A stretch of DNA of 64,000 nucleotides from Acipenser ruthenus (taxonomy: Eukaryota; Chordata; Actinopteri; Acipenseriformes; Acipenseridae): assembly GCF_902713425.1 (NCBI RefSeq), contig NC_081198.1:22985188-23049187 (forward strand), read 5' to 3'. The notes under the pieces are model-generated. The model was not told the DNA's origin. It was given only the letters and a program-made list of their open reading frames with translations, and did no database searches. Shown piece after piece: positions 9,077 through 19,410 of this stretch; within the stretch, counting starts at the first letter, position 1, and each line of letters begins with the position of its first letter. Both the position numbers and the translations under genes were made by a program.

Positions 9077-12000
9077 TTAAATAAAGTCCTCATCCTGCCT
9101 TGACAAGCCCAGACACTCCAACCTAGCACCAGCACTGCCCGGCCACTTCTCCCACCGCCAGATCCTCTCTGCTTCTTCACGCCCCCTCCTGTTGACATCA
9201 CGCAATACATAGTCCCGTATGGCCCTTTGGCCGATCTCATAGGTCACACGGCAGCTCAAGGTCTCAGATTTCAAGACCAGGATATTCCTTGCCTTCCACA
9301 GGGCCTCCTTAAAACAGTTCACCACACACCAGAGCTGCCATGAGCCTTCCTCCTTCTTCTTTGGGCCATACAAAACCAGCTGTTCCTCCAACAGGTTGCC
9401 TTCCATCCACACAGCCAACAGGGGGGACGCCTTTCTCCACAAGTGCCTGGCAGACTCGCACTCCCACAACAGATGGCACACCGATTCCTCCACCCCACAG
9501 CCCTGAAAAGGACAGCTAGGGGTCTTGCACATCCCTCTGCCATGCATCACCGCTCTCACCGGCAACACCTCATGCATGATAAGCCAGGCCAGGTCTTTAT
9601 GCTGGTTCATCAAAGCAGGATGGGCAGCATTCCACCACACCTTCTCTGGATCACCTACTGCAACCCTCTTTATAGGACATGTGGTCACACTCTCCTGCAC
9701 AAAAGAAAGCAGTTTTCTTGGTTTTAAAAGCAGGTCTTTGTCAACCTTCCCCGTCAGTTTCCCCTTTAAGAACTCTTTAAACACTGCATACCCAAAGGGA
9801 GGATCAAAAACAATCGGGACAGTAAGGGGGATCTTTAAAATTCCTAGAAACCTTAAAAACGCCCCCATAAAAAACCTCACAAACAAAGCCCCTTGACACT
9901 CCCCTCTTAACACCAATTCAACATGCCTGCAAACTGCGTGAACATATAAAAACGTTTCCAATTCCGGAAGCCCTTTACCACCCTTTAATACCCCTTTACA
10001 CACCACCTCTCTCTTCAAACGCTCCCACTTGGCACCCCAAAAAAACCGAAACATCTGCCTTTTTAAAACTGTGATAACAGCCCTGGGGGGTGGGAAGACC
10101 ACTCCCACATACAGAAGCAAGGGGAGAATGACCGCCTTGACAATGAGCACCTTCCCCTCCAGTGTCAGGCTCCTCTGTGTCCACAGCCCCATTTTCTGGC
10201 CCACTTTCTTTGAGACCTCCACCCAATTGCTCAGACCAGATCCTGTGGCGTCCATCCTTATACCTAAAACTTTTATAAAATCAGTTTTCACGCATACCCC
10301 AACATCCGGTACCCCCTCCCATCCCCCAAACAACATGCACTCCGACTTCTCCTTATTCAACTTGGACCCGGAGGCCACACAAAAACACTCACACTGCCAC
10401 AACACTCGTTTAATTGCTCTCTCACTCACACACAACACATTCACATCATCCATATACAAGACGCACTTTGCCTCAGCTCCTCCACCCCCCGGGATAGCCA
10501 GCCCCCTGATCACCTTGTCTTTACGGAGGGCCTGAGCCAAAGGTTCCATACAACAGATAAAAAGCAGGGGGGACAGCGGGCAGCCTTGTCTTACTCCACT
10601 CTTGATATCAATTTGACCGGATAGCTTCCCATTGATACTCACTCTACTCCCTATATTACTATAGAGGAGACTTACCCACTTGACAATTTGATCTGTAAAC
10701 CCCATTTTTCTCAAAACCTGGAGCATAAACTCATGAGAGATCCTGTCGTATGCCTTTTCCAAGTCCAAATTCAAAAGGCATACCGGCACCTTACGGTCCT
10801 GTGCAAAAAAGACAGCATCTCTCAGTAAGATAAGGCTATCCGTAATCTTCCGCCCTGGAACGCCACAGGTCTGATCCGGATGGATCACCTCTTCTATCAC
10901 CGTCCTCATTCTGCAAGTTAAAATCTTAGAAAAACATTTGTAATCCACATTTAAAAGGGTTAGAGGTCTCCAGTTTGCCAGTTCCTCTTTACAGTTCTTC
11001 TTAAAGACCAGCACTATAATCCCCTGTCTAAAGGATGCCGGCATCTCCTCCTTCAGCAAAGTCTCATTGAACACCCTGGTTAAGTCCGGCCCAACCAAGT
11101 TCCAACAGGTCTTGTAGAATTCTCTGGGCAGACCATCCCCGCCCGGCGTCTTCCCGTCCCTGAAAGACTCCATAGCAGCAGCAGCCTCCTCCAGGGAGAT
11201 CACCCCGTTCAATACCTCACCCTGACACACCCTCCTCTCCAACCCCTCCAACATATCACTCACCATGCTCTCATCAATCACCTTCCTTTCATACAACTTG
11301 GTGTAAAACCTCTCAGCCACATCTATCATGCCCTCCGTCTCCTTCCTCACCACCCCACTCTCATCTCTCAACCCATACAACACCTTACTGCCACTCATCA
11401 CTTTCTTAAAGAAGTACCTAGAGCACTTCTCGTTCTCCTCCAAATGCCGCACCTTACTCTCCACAATCACACTCTCGGTTCTCTTTACATGCAGCACTTT
11501 TAATTTGTTCTTAATCTCACACACATCACTCGCCACATTACACCCCATACTCCCCAATTCATACATCCTATTCAACTTCCTTTGCAACCGGCTCACCTTC
11601 TTTCTCTCCATTTTTGCCATCCACACCCCCACTTCCACAAAAAACTTTTTAATTTTATTTTTTATACACTCCCACCACTCACCCACTGAATCAAACATTT
11701 CTTTCAATGACTGCCACCCCTTGTACCTCCTCTCAAACTCACTCATAACATCCTTATTCTTTAACACACTCACATTTAACTTCCACACCCCTCTCCCCAC
11801 CACACACACCCCTTCCAGTTTCACCTCCGCACACACCATCACATGGTCAGAATAAAACACAGGCACACACACACATGCCACCCACTCCACTTCCTTTGAA
11901 GAAAAAATAAAGTCAATCCTAGAAGCCCTCACACCCGTTGTATCCGACCACGTGTATCCCGATAGCCCTGGATACAACCTCCTAAACCCATCTACTAATT

Positions 12001-12556
12001 GAGCATCCTGCACAATACTCCCCAACATCTTAGAGGTTTTATCCAGCTTCACACCCTCACCCTTCCTATCACTCACGCTTAACACACAATTGAAGTCCCC
12101 TCCCCAAATCACAATCTTTGATGTTTTCACAAACACCCTCAGTTTCTCAAAGCACTCAACCCTTTCATGCTTATCTGGCGAGGCGTACACATTTATAACC
12201 CTCACCTCCTTCCCCATCCACTCCACATCCACTACCACAGCTCTCCCACACTCAACCACAGTTTTACTTTTAATCTCTATATTTTTATTTTTGAATAACA
12301 CAGCCACACCTGCATTCTTACAACCATTTGCCCCTGACCACACCGATGCACCATACACCCACATACTCTCAAATTCCTTATAAGCTTCTCTAAAGGGGAG
12401 ACCACACTCCTGTAACAGCAGCACATCTGCCTTTACACTACCCAAAGAATCTAAAATCATTTTGCACCTATCCTTACTCCTCACACTCCTCACATTAATA
12501 GTTGCTATGGACAACGCCATCACAACACTCAACCAAATTATTAGTGACCTTACCAT
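9077..12556 (-). CDS. ORF2 of LINE A: AP-endonuclease and reverse transcriptase, intact
   Basis: 1159 codons. APE domain: NVRSV at residue 21, LLLQEC near 46, GGDFNC at 152-157, SRIDF at 212, FYSDH near 234. RT domain: about residues 505-790 with NLDLEKAYDR near 596, GVRQGCPLSPL near 654 and YMDD at 701-704. A C-terminal CX4CX7HX4C knuckle lies about 150 residues from the end. There is no restriction-like endonuclease motif, which excludes R2/Utopia types. The ORF starts 72 nt after the ORF1 stop. The first Met precedes a hydrophobic stretch; Met13 (MALSIATINVRS) is conserved in D and E and is the likelier start (12520). The protein would nick U2 DNA and copy its own RNA by TPRT. Confidence 0.92.
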   Translation of the reverse strand: MVRSLIIWLSVVMALSIATINVRSVRSKDRCKMILDSLGSVKADVLLLQECGLPFREAYKEFESMWVYGASVWSGANGCKNAGVAVLFKNKNIEIKSKTVVECGRAVVVDVEWMGKEVRVINVYASPDKHERVECFEKLRVFVKTSKIVIWGGDFNCVLSVSDRKGEGVKLDKTSKMLGSIVQDAQLVDGFRRLYPGLSGYTWSDTTGVRASRIDFIFSSKEVEWVACVCVPVFYSDHVMVCAEVKLEGVCVVGRGVWKLNVSVLKNKDVMSEFERRYKGWQSLKEMFDSVGEWWECIKNKIKKFFVEVGVWMAKMERKKVSRLQRKLNRMYELGSMGCNVASDVCEIKNKLKVLHVKRTESVIVESKVRHLEENEKCSRYFFKKVMSGSKVLYGLRDESGVVRKETEGMIDVAERFYTKLYERKVIDESMVSDMLEGLERRVCQGEVLNGVISLEEAAAAMESFRDGKTPGGDGLPREFYKTCWNLVGPDLTRVFNETLLKEEMPASFRQGIIVLVFKKNCKEELANWRPLTLLNVDYKCFSKILTCRMRTVIEEVIHPDQTCGVPGRKITDSLILLRDAVFFAQDRKVPVCLLNLDLEKAYDRISHEFMLQVLRKMGFTDQIVKWVSLLYSNIGSRVSINGKLSGQIDIKSGVRQGCPLSPLLFICCMEPLAQALRKDKVIRGLAIPGGGGAEAKCVLYMDDVNVLCVSERAIKRVLWQCECFCVASGSKLNKEKSECMLFGGWEGVPDVGVCVKTDFIKVLGIRMDATGSGLSNWVEVSKKVGQKMGLWTQRSLTLEGKVLIVKAVILPLLLYVGVVFPPPRAVITVLKRQMFRFFWGAKWERLKREVVCKGVLKGGKGLPELETFLYVHAVCRHVELVLRGECQGALFVRFFMGAFLRFLGILKIPLTVPIVFDPPFGYAVFKEFLKGKLTGKVDKDLLLKPRKLLSFVQESVTTCPIKRVAVGDPEKVWWNAAHPALMNQHKDLAWLIMHEVLPVRAVMHGRGMCKTPSCPFQGCGVEESVCHLLWECESARHLWRKASPLLAVWMEGNLLEEQLVLYGPKKKEEGSWQLWCVVNCFKEALWKARNILVLKSETLSCRVTYEIGQRAIRDYVLRDVNRRGREEAERIWRWEKWPGSAGARLECLGLSRQDEDFI

Positions 12557-12628
12557 TCTGAATTTGAAGACTCCTCACCCACTTCACCCGCAAAAACCTT
12601 CACCCCCATATTGTCTAAAAAGGAATCA

Positions 12629-14017
12629 CTACCACCCTCCCCCGCTCTCCCCTCTCCCCTCTCCCCCATACTCTTCTCTCAAGGACCCAACAGAGCTCGG
12701 CGACGAGCAGACCACCTCCGCTCTCCTGACCCCTCGTTTTTTTTTTTTCCTCCTTTCCACCACCCCCTCCGTCCTCACACCCCCATCCCCATCCGATTTC
12801 CTTTTACTTGGACCCTTCTCCTGATCCATCCCACTCTCACCCTCCTCCCCTTCTTCTAATACCTCCTCGCCCTCCCCTGCCCCATTCTTCCCTGAGCCCC
12901 CGGTATCTTGTGCCGCTCCCCCCCCCTGACTCCCTCCCCCCCACTCCCCCCTATTGATCTGCACCTCCACCACACTCCCTGTGTCACTATCCTCATACTC
13001 CCCTTCTGACTCTGATACTGCAAGGTCCCCGGCTAGCTTACTTCTCATCCCCCCTTCCCCCCCATGCTTACTCTCTCCCTCTCCCTGCTCACAACTCTCC
13101 ATCCACTCCTCCCCTCCCCCATGCTCACTACCCTCCTCCTGCCCCACCCCTTCACCCTTCTCCCTACCCTTCCCCTCTTCCTCTCCCTCCCTCGCTTTCT
13201 CCTCCTTCCCTCTCTCCCTCTGTCCCTCCCTATCCTCTCTTTCTCTCTCCTCCCTCTCACTCTCCTCCCTCCCCCTAGTCCTATTTGCAAAAGAGTGGGG
13301 ACAATTACTAAAAAAATGCTCTCCACTCCCACACAAATTACAAGTCCTTTTCATCTCACACTCACTCGCCACGTGCCCCTCCTTCTTACAAACAGTGCAA
13401 ATGATTTTTGTGCACCCAGCTGCTAAGTGACCCATCGCCCCACACCTCCTACACAATTTAGGCTGCCCAAAATAATGCACATAGCCTCGGTTATTCCCCA
13501 AGGAGATCTCCGATGGTATAATCCCATATCCCTCATACCCACTCCTATCCCTCTTCAAACTTACACGCACCCTCCAGGCTCCTGTCCATACATTATCACT
13601 ATCAGTTACCTTTACTGCTTCCTCCACTGAATTACAGTACCTTGCTAGCCATGTACATACATCCTTACCCTCCACCATCTCTGAACCCATTCTAACTATC
13701 ACCACCCTTTTTGATGTGTCTGTCAGAACTGTCAGCTGAAACTTCTTCATCACCTCACTTTGAAGAGACTGTTCAAACAGCCCCTGGCACCTCTCCATAG
13801 ACTCTCTCTTACAAAAACTAACATCCCATTCATTCCCCTTCCCCACAGAAATCAAACAGTTCAACTCTTCAGGCTTAAATCCCAATTCCTTCTGCAGAAT
13901 TTGCCGTGAAAACTCAAGCCGGTTTAGTTCAATTTTCTCCACCCCAACCATATACTCGGCTTTAATGCCAATCCTCAAACAATTAAAGCGACGCTCCGAA
14001 AACTTCCGGAAAGCCAT
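12629..14017 (-). CDS. ORF1 of LINE A: three-knuckle CCHC protein, intact
   Basis: 462 codons from MAFRKFSERR. Residues 1-185 are the conserved N-terminal domain shared with D and E (LEFSRQILQK, VWTGAWRVRVSL, GQPKLCRRC). CCHC knuckles lie at about residues 189-202, 207-220 and 226-239. The rest is an unusually long Glu/Arg/Gly-rich tail (residues ~250-400), matching the C/T-rich plus strand at 12900-13270, then a basic patch (KKKKRG). It probably coats the element RNA; the acidic tail is of unknown function. Confidence 0.9.
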   Translation of the reverse strand: MAFRKFSERRFNCLRIGIKAEYMVGVEKIELNRLEFSRQILQKELGFKPEELNCLISVGKGNEWDVSFCKRESMERCQGLFEQSLQSEVMKKFQLTVLTDTSKRVVIVRMGSEMVEGKDVCTWLARYCNSVEEAVKVTDSDNVWTGAWRVRVSLKRDRSGYEGYGIIPSEISLGNNRGYVHYFGQPKLCRRCGAMGHLAAGCTKIICTVCKKEGHVASECEMKRTCNLCGSGEHFFSNCPHSFANRTRGREESEREEREREDREGQRERGKEEKAREGEEEGKGREKGEGVGQEEGSEHGGGEEWMESCEQGEGESKHGGEGGMRSKLAGDLAVSESEGEYEDSDTGSVVEVQINRGEWGGGSQGGGAAQDTGGSGKNGAGEGEEVLEEGEEGESGMDQEKGPSKRKSDGDGGVRTEGVVERRKKKKRGVRRAEVVCSSPSSVGSLREEYGGEGRGESGGGW

Positions 14018-14288
14018 CTTGATCTACACTTTACAACCAAACAAGAAACACAGATATAATAGAACAAAAGGCCCAGATAAGGTGCCCTCAAAGGGTCCCC
14101 CTTACCTGAAAAAACAGCGAAATACTTACCGAAACAGCCCCAACAACTCTCTCCTCAATAGGACCTCAGCTACCAGCAAACAATATTGCCACCGTTTACC
14201 TTACCTTACCTTACCATACCGTACCGTACCGTACCTTACCTTACCTTACCTATCTCTTCTCCAATCAACTGCTGCGGACAAGCCACAC
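14018..14288 (-). promoter_or_regulatory. 5' UTR of LINE A with hairpin and GGTAA array
   Basis: A 271-bp leader. From the 5' end on the minus strand it has the motif TGTGGCTTGTCCGCAG, an 11-unit array of the 5-mer GGTAA/C/T (14196-14250), a near-consensus splice donor CGGTAAGTATT (14121-14131) and a 35-bp imperfect hairpin (14074-14108) shared exactly with family D. In the hairpin the stem pairs GGTAAGG with CCTTATC, so a donor-like AGGTAAG is buried in it. Function is unknown. Confidence 0.7.
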
Positions 14289-14322
14289 ACACTTGATCTT
14301 AGCCAAGAGGCCGAGAAGCGAT
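14289..14322 (-). pseudogene. RNU2: U2 snRNA gene 2, 5' head (nt 1-34) fused to LINE A
   Basis: Matches U2 nt 1-34 except T to C at nt 16, in the loop of stem-loop I. The same change is seen in the heads of B, C, D and F and in no uninterrupted copy. The promoter to the right appears intact. Confidence 0.9.
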
Positions 14323-14945
14323 GGCGACTTGGCCCTTGCCCGGGGCCCACCAGCCCGGACGGCACAGGGGGATTCAAAGGTGGGTGCAAAATTCCAAGCA
14401 CAAGCAGACCCCCAAAAAACGGGCTGCTGCTTCCAGAGGGGAAATGTGCAATTTAAGCAGGAGAAAACAAAACAAAGCAAAAACACACACATAACACCAA
14501 AAACAAAACATAAACTGGCGGAGTGCGTCTTACAAATAGTCATGCCAAGCTGCTATGCTGTGCAAGGTGCCTTGGGTAACTACAACTGTGCCTCGCTGGC
14601 TGGCTGGCTTGCTAAGAAGGTCCTGGCATAGGGACATGTTCCACCACACTTGACTGGTTAGCTGCATGCTCCCAGGAAACAAACTGCTGCTGTCTACATC
14701 ATCACCACATGTGAATAAAAGAAAGAAAGACAGCAAGAAAGAAAGAGAGAAAGAAAGAAAGAAAGAGAGAAAGAAAGAGAGAAAGGAAGAGAGAAAGAAA
14801 GAGAGAAAGAAAGAAAGAGAGAAAGTAAAAAAAGAAGTAAAACGGCGGGAAAACTTGCATCAACACTGGCACTCTCCCTCCAGCAGGGGTAGACAAAATG
14901 CTCACAGGAGAGATCCAGATTTGACTTTGACCAACGTTAGAGAAA

Positions 14946-15134
14946 GGTGTGCACCGTTCCCGGAGGTACTGCAATACCGGGCCGATGCGTGGAGTGGACG
15001 GAGCAAGCCCCTGTTCCATCTCCCGATTCCAAAAATCAATTTAATATATGGTCCCCTGATAGGGGACGTATCAGATATTAAACTGATAAGAACAGATACT
15101 ACACTTGATCTTAGCCAAAAGGCCGAGAAGCAAT
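14946..15134 (-). ncRNA. RNU2: U2 snRNA gene 3
   Basis: Full 189-nt U2 with branch-point recognition GTAGTA at nt 33-38 and Sm site ATTTTTGG at nt 99-106. It has one change, nt 3 C to T. The core promoter is 3 bp shorter (ggcttgcccgg instead of ggcccttgcccgg), so this copy may be weaker. Confidence 0.93.
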
Positions 15135-15728
15135 GGCGACTTGGCTTGCCCGGGGCCCCCCAGCCCGGACGGCACAGGGGGATTCAAAGGTGGGTGCAAA
15201 ATTCCAAGCACAAGCAGACCCCCAAAAAACAGACTGCTTCTTCCAGAGGGGAAATGTGCAATTTAAGCAGGAGGAAACAAAACAAAGCAAAAACACACAC
15301 ATAACACCAAAAACAAAACATAAACTGGCGGAGTGCGTCTTACAAATAGTCATGCCAAGCTGCTATGCTGTGCAAGGTGCCTTGGGTAACTACAACTGTG
15401 CCTCGCTGGCTGGCTGGCTGGCTAAGAAGGACCTGGCATAGGGACATGTTCCACCACACTTGTCTGGTTAGCTGCATGCTCCCAGGAAACAAACTGCTGC
15501 TGTCTACATCATCACCACATGTGAATAAAAGAAAGAAAGACAGCAAGAAAGAAAGAGAGAAAGAAAGAGAGAAAGAGAGAAAGAGAGAAAGAAAGAAAGA
15601 GAGAAAGAAAAAAAAAGAAGTAAAACGGCGGGAAAACTTGCATCAACACTGGCACTCTCCCTCCAGCAGGGGTAGACAAAATGCTCACAGGAGAGATCCA
15701 GATCTGACTTTGACCAACGTTAGAGAAA

Positions 15729-15880
15729 GGTGTGCACCGTTCCCGGAGGTACTGCAATACCGGGCCGATGCGTGGAGTGGACGGAGCAAGCCCCTGTTCC
15801 ATCTCCCGATTCCAAAAATCAATTTAATATATGGTCCCCTGATAGGGGACGTATCAGATATTAAACTGATAAGAACAGAT
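15729..15880 (-). pseudogene. RNU2: U2 snRNA gene 4, 3' part (nt 38-189), cut by LINE B
   Basis: Matches the U2 consensus throughout nt 38-189 and keeps its 3' box. The 5' head is at 20911-20938. Confidence 0.92.
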
Positions 15881-16004
15881 TTTTTTTTTTTTTTTTTTTT
15901 CTTTTTTTTTTTTTACTGCTCAGAAATTAGTCTCACTATTTTCCCAGAAATTAACAGACCACATATCTTCATCACAGTTTTCCCAATTATTCATATTCAC
16001 ATTA

Positions 16005-19000
16005 TTAAATTTTATTTACACAAATTTCCCTTCCCAGCCTCCCCCAACCTTGATTAAATGCTACCTCCCCCATCTTCCTGATTTCCAACTTACATTCTAA
16101 TTTCACCCGTGATTTCGTTTCACAAACCAACTGTACTACCGACTTCCCTTGTTTCTTTTTTTTACACTGCTCATTCCTATCCCTCCACACAATTTCTTTC
16201 CCAATACTAATAATTCCCCAAATTACTCTCCCAACTTCACTCCCCATCCCTTCCAACCCTTCCCCCCATAATATAAATTCTGGACTTAAATCAAGATTTT
16301 CTTTAACTAACCTTAATAACTTTTTAATTTCTCCCCAAAAACCATTAACCAGATGACAACTCCAGAAGGCATGCCATACCGTCTCCTCCTGCGGACACCC
16401 CCTTGGACACCTGCCGTTGAGAATCTGACCTTCCCTACGCAATCTTTCTCTGACAGGTAACCTATCTAAGGCCACCAACCAATTCAAATCCTTTATTTCA
16501 TTTGGCTGATTTTTTAATTGTATTGCCCCCCAATTAATTTTCCTAGCACCTGCCTTCCTCACCCCCGATAGTAGCATTTTTTCTTTTAAAACTTTATACA
16601 TTTTCTTATGCTCCTCTACCAAATCATCCTTGAGCACCTCTGGGTGTGCTCTTAAAAATAGTGACACCTTTTCATAGTGCCATGGTAACTGCTCAGCCTT
16701 TGGTCCCACATTATCCCATGACACTAAACCTTTAACTAAAAAAGCCCCCCAAAGTTTCATAAAATAATATGCCTTATGCCGTACCTTTTCCTTTAGTATT
16801 TTCACTATAAAACATACAAACAAAATCTCCAATTTCAAAGGAATAGACACTATACCCCTCCCCCCCTCTTCAATCTCCAAATACATGTGTTCCCTTTTAA
16901 CCGGTTCATACCTGCCTCCCCAAATAAAGGAAAACACTAACCTTGTTAAAATCAATTTATACTTAGTTGGAACAGGAAAGACTAGGGCTAAGTAAATCAA
17001 ACCTGATAAAACATCAGCCTTAACAACTAACCCCTTACCCGTAATACTAAGCCGCCTAGTTTTCCATAAGCCTATTTTTTTCCTCACCCTTTCAATTTTT
17101 TCCTCCCAATTCTTTCCAGCTGAATCGCTGTTATAAAATTTAACTCCTAGAATTTTTAGCCCATCATTGCAAATAGAAAACCCGTGCCTTATGTCTTTCC
17201 TGTTCCTCCAACTACCACAGTACATTATTGCAGATTTTCCCACATTAATTGCAGACCCTGTAGCTTCACAATATAACCCCAACACCTCTACTATCTTGTC
17301 CAAGCCCCTATCTGTGGTGAAAAAAACAGTAGTGTCATCTGCGTACTGAGCCACTTTGGCCCTCTCTCCACCTCCCCCAGGGATATGCACCCCTTCAATC
17401 CCTTTTTCTTGCCTTAACATCTCTGCAAAAGGTTCAATGAATAATACATATAACAATGGAGAAAGAGGACACCCTTGCCTAACCCCTCCTTTCTGCTTCA
17501 CTGAGGCACCCAGAGTTCCATTAATTTTAACCTTACTACAAACATTATTGTATAACACCTTCACCCAGGCCACAAAATTATCCCCAAAATTCATTTTCTT
17601 TAACACTTTAAACAAAAAATTATGATTCACCCGATCAAAAGCTTTTTCTTGATCCAAACTTAAAATCCCCAAAGCCAAATCTCTATCTTCTGCCCAACTA
17701 ATCAGATCCCTTATTAAAGATAAATTGTAAGACCCCGTCCTGCCTCTCACCCCACAAGTTTGGTCCTCACTCACCACAACTCCCATCACTTCCTTTAATC
17801 TGTTAGTTAATACCTTACTTAAAATTTTGTAGTCCACACATAATAATGTTATTGGTCTCCAGTTTCTAATGTCTCTCTTATCCCCCTTTTTATATATTAA
17901 GTGAATAATCCCTGTCTTCATTGACTCACTAAGCTCCTTTCTCTTAAAAATTTCCTTATACACCTCCACCAAATCCTTTTTAACTAAATCCCACAGTGAA
18001 ACATAAAATTCTTTCGGAAGCCCATCCCCCCAGGGGTCTTATTCCCCTTCATAGCCAATAAAGCCCTCTCTACTTCTGCCACTTTAATTTCCCCCTCCAA
18101 TTCAACCTTATCCTCCTCACCCAACTTTCTCCCTAATTTACTTAACAACACCTCACCCTTCTCCTCGTCCACAACTCTTTCAGCAAACATCTCCTTGTAA
18201 AAAGAACACACATGATCAAACACTTCCTCCTTTCTACTCACTACCTTCCCTTCACTAGTGACCACACCCTCCACCCATTCTCTTCTTTGTTTTTGTTTGA
18301 CTGTCTGAAAAAAATATTTTGTTATTTTCTCATCTTTCTCTCGCTCCTCTTCTTTTGCTAAGAAGGCAAATTCTTTAACTCTATTCACATAATACTCCTT
18401 AATTTCCTTCTTTGCCTCTATAATTTCTTCTTCTACCATTAACCCCCTATTCCTTTCACCTATTAGCCTTTGTAACCTCCTATTTACCCTCCTCACCACT
18501 CTTCTCTCCTCCTCTCTCTTCTCCTTGGAGTACCGTCTGCAGAATTCTGCTAGATTAACTTTCAATTTCTCCCACCAAACTAAAATATTGCTAAACCCCC
18601 CCTTAAATTCTTGCCATAATTTATAGAATTCTCTCAAACTCTTCACAAATGTCTCGTCCTGTAGTAAACTAATATTAAATTTCCCAAACCCCTTCCCAAT
18701 ATTCACTGTACCCCCCTCTATTGACATCACTACCATATCATGGTCAGACCCCCAACATGGTAAAATCTTACACTCTTTAACCTTAATCTCTTGTGAAGTG
18801 AAAAAATAATCTAACCTGCTTTGATGCCCTCTAGTGTTCCTCCATGTGTACCCCACTCCATCTTTATACAACCCTCTATATGCATCCTTTAATTTATAAT
18901 TTTGAGTTTCTTTTAACAGATATTTCCCTGTAAAATCCAGCTCAGCTCCCCTTTCTGTACTATCTACCGAAGTATTAAAATCACCTCCCAATATGACCTT

Positions 19001-19404
19001 TTTGTTAGTATCTAACAAAAACACAAAATCCTTGAAAAACTGTAATCTTTTGGTAGGATTGCATGGTGCATAGATGTTAATAAGCCTATATTTCTGCCCC
19101 CCATCATACCATCTACTACCATTAATCTCCCTGGTACCACTGTTAACACATTTTCAATAATCATTTCACTACCCTTCACCAGTACCCCCAATCCATCAGA
19201 GTGTACATTACCCACACTCCAAAATGAAACCCCCCCAGTCCAGTCCCTTGAGAACTTTTTGAAGTCCATTTCATCCCGAAGGTGACACTCTTGCAAAAAA
19301 CAAATGTTAAAGGGCATCAATGCCAAAGACAAAAATATTTCAGCTCTTTTCTCCCTGTCCCTTAAACCCCTTACATTTAAAGTTACTACCTTGAAGTCCA
19401 TCAA
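16005..19404 (-). pseudogene. ORF2 of LINE B: endonuclease-reverse transcriptase, two frameshifts
   Basis: Starts with MMDFKVVTLNVRGL six nt after ORF1. Three frame segments (19012-19404, 17984-19024, 16005 to about 18020) together cover a protein of the usual ~1130 residues. APE motifs (LQEC, GGDFN, SRLDY, SDHDM) are in the first two, and the RT motifs (LDQEKAFDRVNH, GVRQGCPLSPL, YADD) and the C-terminal CX3CX7HX4C knuckle in the third. Both breaks lie at G6 runs of the coding strand, near 19095-19105 and near 18027-18033. They could be real decay or assembly errors. The YADD active site and NVRGL start place it with family C. Confidence 0.85.
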
Positions 19405-19410
19405 AAAGAA

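Larger units (their letters stand above)
8947..14288 (-). mobile_element. LINE family A (Tx1-clade, Keshi-like), full length, in U2 gene 2
   Basis: A 5.3-kb element on the minus strand between U2 nt 38 (left) and nt 34 (right), so nt 35-37 are lost and there is no target duplication. It ends in a poly(A) tail (poly-T at 8947-8962 on the plus strand) with AATAAA just upstream. ORF1 and ORF2 are both uninterrupted, making this copy look coding-competent. Its 5' leader of 271 bp shares a hairpin and a GGTAA array with family D. The 5' end starts with the U2 head and the motif TGTGGCTTGTCCGCAG common to A, B, C, D and F. Confidence 0.93.
14289..15880 (-). repeat. U2 array block II
   Basis: Contains the head of gene 2, complete gene 3 and the 3' part of gene 4, with two spacers. 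Microsatellites lie at about 14716-14833 and 15528-15618. The spacer around 15410-15500 is the GGCTGGCT/aaggacc subtype, unlike the GGCTTGCT/aaggtcc subtype around 14610. Confidence 0.9.

Noticed and set aside
12900-13270. C/T-rich low-complexity plus strand as a regulatory or triplex-forming tract
   Set aside because: It is the complement of the Glu/Arg/Gly-rich ORF1 tail of LINE A, which explains the composition.
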